Shown piece after piece: positions 26,332 to 33,537 of a stretch of 64,000 nucleotides of DNA (its first letter is position 1; every line of letters starts with the position of its first letter). The notes beneath the pieces were generated by a model. The model had not been told where the DNA came from. It made no database searches and saw only the letters and a program-made list of their open reading frames with translations. The translations under genes were made by a program, and so were the position numbers. The DNA lies in assembly GCF_000374125.1 (NCBI RefSeq), contig NZ_KB893637.1, forward strand, positions 248,001-312,000, written 5' to 3'. Source of the DNA: Niabella aurantiaca DSM 17617. Its GTDB lineage: Bacteria > Bacteroidota > Bacteroidia > Chitinophagales > Chitinophagaceae.

Positions 26332-28128
26332 ATGAGACAATCAAAACAAATCTTTTACCTGTTCCTGTTATTTTTTATCGCGCGATCGGCTTCGGCCCAG
26401 GAGCGGCAGCAGATAGAAGGGTTCGACACGGTCGCTTTTCATTACAACGCCAACAGAGGCGCGGCCGTCCGTGATTTCCGGGGGCAAACAAAAGGATATA
26501 TGACCGCGGGCTGGTGGGCAAAGGGGCAGATGAAGAAAAATATCTTATCGTGGAAGACGGCGGTTGTTCCGGAGAAGATGACCACTACGTTCAGCTTTAT
26601 TGGTTCCGGCGCCGTTTTGCCGGCGGCCTTCCTTATCGGGCCGGAGCTGCGCTTAAGTGTAAATGGTAAATATGCACTTACGTTCAACATCGGGAGAACG
26701 CATGATTTTATCTGGAAGCAAGGAGCATTTGAGCTTAAATATATTTCGAAGAGGGTTGAGTTTCCCTATACCGGCGAGCACCGGCAGTTTGGGCTGAACG
26801 GGAACAGCGGTATTTATCAGCTGACGGTTCCGGCCTCGGTCCTGGAAGCAGGTAAGGCGGCCACCATACAGGTAGAGCTGCTTCCGTTTGAAGGCTGGGA
26901 CCATGGCTGGTTCATGGTAAAAGCCTATAAAGATGTTCTGCAGACACCCACTGTACAAAAACTGGAAAAACGGATCGAAGGAATGCAGAAGGACATCAAT
27001 CTTTTGATGGAGCATACGGACATCCTGGCAACGAAGCTATACAATAAAGAGCTTGGAAATAACCAGTTCGAGCACCAGATCATTTATACGAACGGTTATC
27101 GCCACCTGCATCCCGCAGACATTATCAAATTGAAGAACGGCGATATCCTGCTCTTTACACGGGAGGCTACGGAACATTTTGCCAATGACGGGGATATTGT
27201 CATGCTGCGGTCGAAAGATAACGGCAAGACCTGGGGCGGACGAAAAGTTGTAAGCGCCATAAAGGACCTGGATGAGCGGGAAGGATGCGGCATCCAGTTA
27301 AAGGACGGTACCATCATTGTGGGTATTTTTTATAATGACCTGTACATCCCGGATGGTACCTACAACTGGGGAGGAACGGTAAAATTAAAGCCGCTGAACC
27401 GTGCCCGGCTCGGCGCGCATTTCATCACCTCAAAGGATAACGGGGAAACATGGGAGCAGGGTGCTTTTATCGATATGAAAGATAAACCGTTCACCGGTGT
27501 GGAAGGCCCCACCGATGCGCCGGTTGAAATGCCGGACGGCAGCATTGTTATGGGCGTGATCGGTTATGGGATCAATGGCGATTCCAAGAACATCGGATCC
27601 GTTCTGCTGAAATCGACGGATAAGGCAAAGACCTGGAAATATGTGTCCACCATTGCGGGAGATCCCGGTGGAAAGCAAAAAGGATTCCTGGAACCGGGCC
27701 TGGTCCGCACAAAAAGCGGAAGGCTGATCGCGGGTTTGCGGAATCATGCGGATGAGAATGCCATCTACATCAGTTATTCTGACGATGACGGCAAAACCTG
27801 GGTACCACCATTTAAAACAAAAATGATCGGGCATCCTGTGGACCTGATCCAGCTCAGGGATGGGAGGGTGATGGCTACTTATGGCATCCGCGAAGGGGTT
27901 GGCCGGCATACCGAGCCGGGAGGCATCCGCGCCTGTTTCAGCTATGACAACGGCAAGACCTGGGATTTAAAAAATGAGGTAGTACTGCGCAGCGACTTTA
28001 TCAACTGGGACATCGGGTATCCGGAGTCGATTGAAATGGAGGACGGGCGGATCATGACCGTGTATTATTTCAATCTTTTTGGAAAATATTATATCGGCGC
28101 CACTTACTGGAAGCCGGAGCAGAAATAA
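26332..28128 (+). CDS. Sialidase-fold protein with a new N-terminal domain (tandem copy 2)
   Basis: A 598-residue secreted protein (leader ends SASAQ) closely similar to its upstream neighbour along the whole length. It shows the same N-terminal domain landmarks (KGYMTAGWWAKGQMKKNIL, LRLSVNGKYALTF, HRQFGLNGNSG), the same heptad-like linker (VQKLEKRIEGMQKDINLLME) and five Asp-box-like repeats. Cleft segments are REATEHFANDG, FLEPGLV...GLRN, GIRACFS and IGYPESIEM. The two are a clear tandem duplication that has diverged enough to suggest different linkages or oligomer partners. A sulfatase follows after 26 bp. Confidence 0.8.
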   Translation: MRQSKQIFYLFLLFFIARSASAQERQQIEGFDTVAFHYNANRGAAVRDFRGQTKGYMTAGWWAKGQMKKNILSWKTAVVPEKMTTTFSFIGSGAVLPAAFLIGPELRLSVNGKYALTFNIGRTHDFIWKQGAFELKYISKRVEFPYTGEHRQFGLNGNSGIYQLTVPASVLEAGKAATIQVELLPFEGWDHGWFMVKAYKDVLQTPTVQKLEKRIEGMQKDINLLMEHTDILATKLYNKELGNNQFEHQIIYTNGYRHLHPADIIKLKNGDILLFTREATEHFANDGDIVMLRSKDNGKTWGGRKVVSAIKDLDEREGCGIQLKDGTIIVGIFYNDLYIPDGTYNWGGTVKLKPLNRARLGAHFITSKDNGETWEQGAFIDMKDKPFTGVEGPTDAPVEMPDGSIVMGVIGYGINGDSKNIGSVLLKSTDKAKTWKYVSTIAGDPGGKQKGFLEPGLVRTKSGRLIAGLRNHADENAIYISYSDDDGKTWVPPFKTKMIGHPVDLIQLRDGRVMATYGIREGVGRHTEPGGIRACFSYDNGKTWDLKNEVVLRSDFINWDIGYPESIEMEDGRIMTVYYFNLFGKYYIGATYWKPEQK

Positions 28129-28154
28129 CCGGAACTCTGTAAATAGCATGGATC

Positions 28155-29645
28155 ATGAAAGTAAAGGGTCTTATATATTTTGCGTTATTTTGTGCAGCCA
28201 TCGGACCACTATACATTAACGGGCAGGCAAAAACGAAGCCCAATGTGCTGCTGATCGTTTCCGAAGATCATGGTCCGCACCTGTCCTGCTACGGCGATAC
28301 GAATGTACAAACGCCCAACCTCGACCAGCTGGCGGGGCAGGGCATCCTGTTCAGAAACGCCTATGTGACGGAGTCCGTCTGCAGCCCCTCCCGGAGCAGC
28401 ATTCTTACCGGGCTGTACCCGCATCAAAGTGGCCACCTGGGGCTGACGACGCATGGTTTCCATTACGTGGGGCAGGTTCCGACCATTTATGCCCTGTTAA
28501 AAAAGGCGGGCTATAGAACGGGGATGATCGGTAAGCTGCATCTGAAGCCGGAAGCGCTTTTCCCGATCGATGAGCACCCGATCAAAAGTCCCAATTATGA
28601 AAAGAAAGGACTGGAGCGTTATGCGGCCTATGCCGGTAAGTTTATGCGGGCCTCAGATGAACCATTCTTCCTGATGGTGAACTTCCCCGATACACACTGG
28701 CCCTTCCAGGACCAGGTAGAAGGGCGACCGTCAAAAACGGTGACCCCCGCGCAGGTGACCTCGTTTCCGTATATCGGGTTCGATAACGAACGGATCCGCA
28801 GCTATACCAGCAGTATTTACAATTGCATGCTGCGGCTGGACGGGTGTATCGGAGAACTGATGCAACAGCTGGAACAGTCAGGGAAATTGCGCAATACACT
28901 CGTGATCTTTTTGTCGGATCATGGCGATGAGATGGCCCGGGGAAAATTTGATATCTACGAAGCTTCCAATAAAGTGCCGTTCATCGCATCCTGGCCCGGA
29001 GTGATCGGGAAGGGAATGCAGTCGCAGGCCCTGGTGTCTTCGGTCGATATAGTGCCTACGGTGCTGGAGCTGGCGGGCATTGCAAAGCCCCGGAACCTCA
29101 CCGGAAAAAGCCTGATGCCGCTGTTCGCAAAACCCGGTCTGCAGTTCAGGGAGTATCTTTTTACCGAAAAGAATGCCGATCAGATCGGGATGTATTACCC
29201 CCGGAGGGCGGTGAGGGACGGCCGTTATAAGATCATCTATTCCTTGCTGGATGATGGCCGTAAAAATGAGGTGGCGGTAAGCTATACCCGGAACAGCCTG
29301 AAGCCCCGCACCGACGCGGTGGCCGGTTCTCCTACGCTGGAGGAACTGAAGAGCGCTCCGGCCTTTATACAAAAAGCCTATAACGACTGGATACTGCCGG
29401 CAAAAGTACAATTGTACGACCTGGAAAAGGATCCGTATGAATTTTATGACCTGTCTGCTGATCCGCATTATGCCGCCGTCAAAGGCCGGTTACTGAAGGC
29501 GCTGTTCCGGTGGCAGAAAGAAACCGGTGATCCCCTTCGCTTTCCGGATAAGCTGAAAAGATTGACACAGGAAAATGATACCATGAAGGTTTCGAAGAAT
29601 ATGCAATGGCACTACCCGGAATATTTATACGGTCATAAACGATAA
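28155..29645 (+). CDS. Secreted sulfatase (formylglycine type, S1 family), second copy
   Basis: A 496-residue enzyme with a Sec leader (ending YINGQ). Motifs: SEDHGPHLSCYG in the metal site, CSPSR with Cys76 for formylglycine, GKLHLK (the usual GKWH variant), and LSDHGDE. It belongs to a different S1 subgroup from the sulfatase at 6076, as the SEDHG opening and SDHGDE end differ from VDDMG and SDNGG. It lies between the tandem sialidase-fold pair and a GH36-like gene with gaps of 26 and 18 bp, so desulfation is built into this operon. Confidence 0.92.
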   Translation: MKVKGLIYFALFCAAIGPLYINGQAKTKPNVLLIVSEDHGPHLSCYGDTNVQTPNLDQLAGQGILFRNAYVTESVCSPSRSSILTGLYPHQSGHLGLTTHGFHYVGQVPTIYALLKKAGYRTGMIGKLHLKPEALFPIDEHPIKSPNYEKKGLERYAAYAGKFMRASDEPFFLMVNFPDTHWPFQDQVEGRPSKTVTPAQVTSFPYIGFDNERIRSYTSSIYNCMLRLDGCIGELMQQLEQSGKLRNTLVIFLSDHGDEMARGKFDIYEASNKVPFIASWPGVIGKGMQSQALVSSVDIVPTVLELAGIAKPRNLTGKSLMPLFAKPGLQFREYLFTEKNADQIGMYYPRRAVRDGRYKIIYSLLDDGRKNEVAVSYTRNSLKPRTDAVAGSPTLEELKSAPAFIQKAYNDWILPAKVQLYDLEKDPYEFYDLSADPHYAAVKGRLLKALFRWQKETGDPLRFPDKLKRLTQENDTMKVSKNMQWHYPEYLYGHKR

Positions 29646-29663
29646 AGAATAACCTTTTTGGCA

Positions 29664-31973
29664 ATGAACAACGAGTCCCGAAGAAAATTTATAAAAACAG
29701 CAACCGTATTCGGCGGTGTCCTGCCGCTGGTGGGTTTGCCGTCAGGCGACGCACAGGCGCAGTATCAAACAACATCCTCCCGGTCACGGCAAAAGGAAGC
29801 TTGCAGCATTTCGATACAGGATCAGCAGGTAACCATTCGCGCCGGCATCCTTACAAGGGTGTTGGACATCCGCAGCCACCAGGTCATTACGCGGAACCTG
29901 TCTATAAGCGGAAAAGCATTGATGACGGAGCCGGCGGCAGAATTCAGCTTATCCTTCTCCCGTGCCGTACCGGATCGGCAGCCCGCAGGCATCCGGCTGC
30001 AGGCCGATGGTTCGATGAAGTGGGCCGATGGCTCAGCCGTAAATAATAAAGGCGACAATCAGCCGGTGAGCTGGGACCCGGTGGCAATGGTGAACGGCCG
30101 GGAGCTGTCGGCGCGATTTCAGCTGGTGACCACGGAGATCACGCATCCCCGTGAAGGACATACCCGGCTGCAGCTGAGGGCTGCTGCATTGAACGATCCG
30201 GCATTACAGGGGGTAACCCTGAGCTTCTTTTACGAGGTATACGAGGGGTATCCGGTCATCCGAAAATGGATCGAAGTGATCAACAATGGCGCGCACTGGC
30301 TGAAGATTGACCGGTTTACCATCGATGCGGTGACCATCGCGCCGGATTTCCGCACTGTAACGCCGCTGACCCCGGCTGAGCAGGGCGCGGAGAGCAGTAT
30401 TGTGGCTTTTAGCGATACAAAATATACGCACGGCGTGATCGTGACCAGTGAAGTACCGTCTGCAGTGCGTACCATCGGTACATCGGGCAGCACGGGTTAT
30501 TCGGCGGATTATTTTGAATGGGTACTTGGGCCTTCGGAACATTTTGCAACCGAGCCCGTATTTCATTTTGGTTTTTCCGGAGCGGCCATTTCAACGGTAA
30601 GTGGAGTTTCAACCCCCCTGGACCGCGCGGTGGAAACGCCGTTCAAAGATTTCCTGAGAGGATGCGTAGGGCTGCGTGCAGCCGCCGCAGACGTGCCCGC
30701 GCCCATCTGGTGCTCTTATACGAATTTTCTTGATAAACTGAACGACGCCGATATGCGGCAGCAGGCGGATATCGCCGCTGCCATTGGTTTTGAAACCTTT
30801 CAGCTGGATGAAGGATGGGCCGCAACGCCGGCTCCGGGCGGATCCGAACCGGGCAGCACTTTTCCGGATTTTGTGGCAACCTGTAACTACATCCGGTCAA
30901 AGGGGCTGCAGGTGGGGTTATGGATCTCCTGTTTCCGGGGCAGCGAGGCAAAAGACCTGAAGGCCTTGCCCGACGGACGGTCGCTGCCGCTTTTTCAAAA
31001 CACGAAGCGCGGATATGGGATGAGCTTCTCCGGTCCCTGGCGCGACTATTTTGCCAATGACCTGCTGTACATGCGGGATAAATACGGGATGACCTATGTG
31101 AAAGTAGATCTGACCAATATCAGCAAAGGGGACATCGCTGAGGCACATGAAAGCCGCACCCGGAAAGAATCGCTGCTGCGCGGATTGAGGGGCTTGCTGC
31201 ATATGTCTGAACGTGTGGGCGCCCTGGCTCCGGATATCTGGACACAGCTCACGCATGAGCTTTACTGGCGCACGCCGGGCCCTCCGGCTGATATAGCGGT
31301 GCTGAAATATGCCTGTGCGTTCCATACCACTCCTAATACTTACAAGGGCGCGGGCAACGGCAGTAAACGGGTAAGCCAGGATTGGCCCTATGACCCGTTG
31401 AAGATGCGTGCGCAGCTGATCGATAGCTGCTGGGAAGCCCGGCAGCGCTACTTTGGTCATCGCGGCCTGCCGCTGTACTCTGTAGAGTTTTACGCGGCGC
31501 ATACTGTAAACATTAAAGGCAGTATGACCCCGCAGGTCCAGGACCGCCAGGTATGCAGCTGGCTGATGGGCGCGCCTACGGTCTTTGCGGGCGATCTTTC
31601 TTCGCTGACAAAGGAGCAGATCGGGCACTACCGCAAGCGCTTTAACCTGCTCAAATACTTGCAGCAGGCATACAATATCTATCAGCACTTTCAATACAGT
31701 GGGGTTCCGCAACCTACCGAGACCGACTGGCACTGGTGGGGCAAGCTGAACGGGCAGGGCGCCGGAGTGGTAGTGGTCATCAGGGGTTCGGAGGGGGCTG
31801 CTGCACGAGCCGTCAATGTTCCCTGGGCACATGCAAAAAGCTACCGGGTAACGGCGTTATTCACCGGTAAAAAAATGGGCCGTTATACCGGCATGCAGCT
31901 CCGGAACGGAGCGCTGAACCTGGCGCTGCCGGCCTATGGGCAGGAGCTCCTTGAGCTGGAGGTCGTAAACTAA
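29664..31973 (+). CDS. GH36-like (clan GH-D) secreted protein, atypical active site
   Basis: 769 residues from the ATG at 29664 (a TTG at 29658 is in frame). The leader NESRRKFIKTATVFGG is Tat-like. A long N-terminal beta domain is followed by a barrel with FQLDEGWA, GLQVGLWISCF and YVKVDLTN. In GH36 alpha-galactosidases the nucleophile sits in KWD; here it reads KVD. The usual SDN acid/base segment is not evident; the corresponding stretch reads DIWTQLTHELYWRTPG. So the fold is likely GH-D but specificity and perhaps mechanism differ from the two GH36 enzymes at 39445 and 41702. It is 18 bp after the sulfatase and 25 bp before another sialidase-fold gene. Confidence 0.72.
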   Translation: MNNESRRKFIKTATVFGGVLPLVGLPSGDAQAQYQTTSSRSRQKEACSISIQDQQVTIRAGILTRVLDIRSHQVITRNLSISGKALMTEPAAEFSLSFSRAVPDRQPAGIRLQADGSMKWADGSAVNNKGDNQPVSWDPVAMVNGRELSARFQLVTTEITHPREGHTRLQLRAAALNDPALQGVTLSFFYEVYEGYPVIRKWIEVINNGAHWLKIDRFTIDAVTIAPDFRTVTPLTPAEQGAESSIVAFSDTKYTHGVIVTSEVPSAVRTIGTSGSTGYSADYFEWVLGPSEHFATEPVFHFGFSGAAISTVSGVSTPLDRAVETPFKDFLRGCVGLRAAAADVPAPIWCSYTNFLDKLNDADMRQQADIAAAIGFETFQLDEGWAATPAPGGSEPGSTFPDFVATCNYIRSKGLQVGLWISCFRGSEAKDLKALPDGRSLPLFQNTKRGYGMSFSGPWRDYFANDLLYMRDKYGMTYVKVDLTNISKGDIAEAHESRTRKESLLRGLRGLLHMSERVGALAPDIWTQLTHELYWRTPGPPADIAVLKYACAFHTTPNTYKGAGNGSKRVSQDWPYDPLKMRAQLIDSCWEARQRYFGHRGLPLYSVEFYAAHTVNIKGSMTPQVQDRQVCSWLMGAPTVFAGDLSSLTKEQIGHYRKRFNLLKYLQQAYNIYQHFQYSGVPQPTETDWHWWGKLNGQGAGVVVVIRGSEGAAARAVNVPWAHAKSYRVTALFTGKKMGRYTGMQLRNGALNLALPAYGQELLELEVVN

Positions 31974-31998
31974 TCAATATACCAATCAATTTTATGAT

Positions 31999-33375
31999 AT
32001 GAACAATCATCCATCATCACGAAGAACATTCTTAAAGCGCACGGGCATTGTAATGGCCGGTATCCCTTTTGTAAATACAAGCCTGTTTCCCGGTAAACAA
32101 TCAATAGCAGAGGGACATTGGGTGGTGGCGCACAATGAGCCGGTTACGGTGCTTACCGATAACCGGTTAAAATTTGACTATGGAGAGGAGCGTATGATAT
32201 GGGAGGACGGCTTACAGCCTTCCATGCTCATCACCCGTAATAACACCATTGTGGTGCAGGCGCAAAATCACAACAAACCCCTGCCCCAGGAGCGGATCTA
32301 TTACCCTTTTGCGGTAGATACGGTGGTGTCCCGGGATAAGGGAACCACCTGGAAGAAAATACCCCTTCTGCCGGGTAAGAACGATATCAACATTGAGGGC
32401 GGCATCATCCAGCTGAAAGACGGCACCATCCTGGGACTGGAAACCTATGTGACGCCCGGCAGCAAACCCGATACCGGCGAAACGCTGATGTTCTATTCGG
32501 CAGACGATATGAAAACGGTCAAAGGACCGGTTACGGCTACATTTGACATTCCGGATTCAAACTTTTATGCTTCCTCTGATGACGGCGGCCGCCCACATGT
32601 GGCCATGCGCCTGCACCGCAGGATCATCGAAATGCCCAATGGCGACCTTATGACAACCATCTACGGATGGCAGAAAGGGGATAAGAGCCCATCGGACTAT
32701 GAAGTGCGCATGATCAAGACAAGGGTCATGATATTCCGCTCTTCCAATAAGGGGCGTCATTGGAAATTTGTATCGAGTATTACGACAATGCCACAGGCAC
32801 AGACGGAAGGCTTTGGGGAACCGGTGCTGAACCGGGTGAATAAGGGAAAGCATGCCGGCCGGCTCATTTGTTTCATGCGTACCGGCAGGGAGCTGTTCAA
32901 AGCGTATTCCGATAACGAAGGGAAGACCTGGAGCAAGCCGGAGCCCATCCAGTTTGCAGACCGCGATGTATATGCCACGGAAAAATGGCGGGAGATGTTT
33001 AAAGATGTGAAACGGAAAGGTCAATTAGTGACCGAGAGCTCGGTTGAGATCATCGGGGCCGTGGTGGACCCGGATCTTTGCGTATTGCGCAGCGGCCTTC
33101 TGGTGGCGGCCTTTGGCATCCGCATACCGGCAAAAGCCTGCTGGCAAAAATTCAACCATCCCTGGAACGGCAATTACATTGCTGTAAGCAGCGATGGTGG
33201 CGATACCTGGGGCAACGTGCAGCAGCTGACCTCCGGCATTCCGACCACACACTATATGGCTATAGAGGAAATGAAAGAGGACAATACCGTATTTGTTGTA
33301 TATGACTGGGGCTGGTGGGGATACAAAGGCGGGCGTTATACCTACGGCCGGCCGGTAACCATCCGGAAAAAATAA
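31999..33375 (+). CDS. Sialidase-fold (BNR) protein with Tat-like leader
   Basis: A 458-residue protein with the leader SRRTFLKRTGIVMAG. Asp-box-like elements are SRDKGTTW, SSNKGRHW, SDNEGKTW and SSDGGDTW. GFGEPVLNRV...CFMRTG fits the Glu/Arg pair. The third Arg and the Tyr are harder to place than in the other members, and QPSMLI stands in place of FRIP with QNHN before the first box. It is therefore the most divergent of the set. It closes the operon that began with the esterase at 23465; the next gene starts 162 bp later. Confidence 0.7.
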   Translation: MNNHPSSRRTFLKRTGIVMAGIPFVNTSLFPGKQSIAEGHWVVAHNEPVTVLTDNRLKFDYGEERMIWEDGLQPSMLITRNNTIVVQAQNHNKPLPQERIYYPFAVDTVVSRDKGTTWKKIPLLPGKNDINIEGGIIQLKDGTILGLETYVTPGSKPDTGETLMFYSADDMKTVKGPVTATFDIPDSNFYASSDDGGRPHVAMRLHRRIIEMPNGDLMTTIYGWQKGDKSPSDYEVRMIKTRVMIFRSSNKGRHWKFVSSITTMPQAQTEGFGEPVLNRVNKGKHAGRLICFMRTGRELFKAYSDNEGKTWSKPEPIQFADRDVYATEKWREMFKDVKRKGQLVTESSVEIIGAVVDPDLCVLRSGLLVAAFGIRIPAKACWQKFNHPWNGNYIAVSSDGGDTWGNVQQLTSGIPTTHYMAIEEMKEDNTVFVVYDWGWWGYKGGRYTYGRPVTIRKK

Positions 33376-33537
33376 GAACGGGGCTGATCAGGAAGTTTTT
33401 TTTGCCGGTAAGGCGGCGGGATTGAAAGTCCTGAAACGATTAGCGGGTAATGCCCTTCCGGATTCCCGGCTGATCTTTAGTCCGCGCTTTTGGGTCGGCC
33501 CCTCAATAAAAGTTCAATTTTTAAAACAGACCGAACC

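Noticed and set aside
33490-33537. TTG at 33490 as the start of the propeller/PHP fusion
   Set aside because: The ATG at 33538 begins a clean signal peptide; the extension does not look like a leader.
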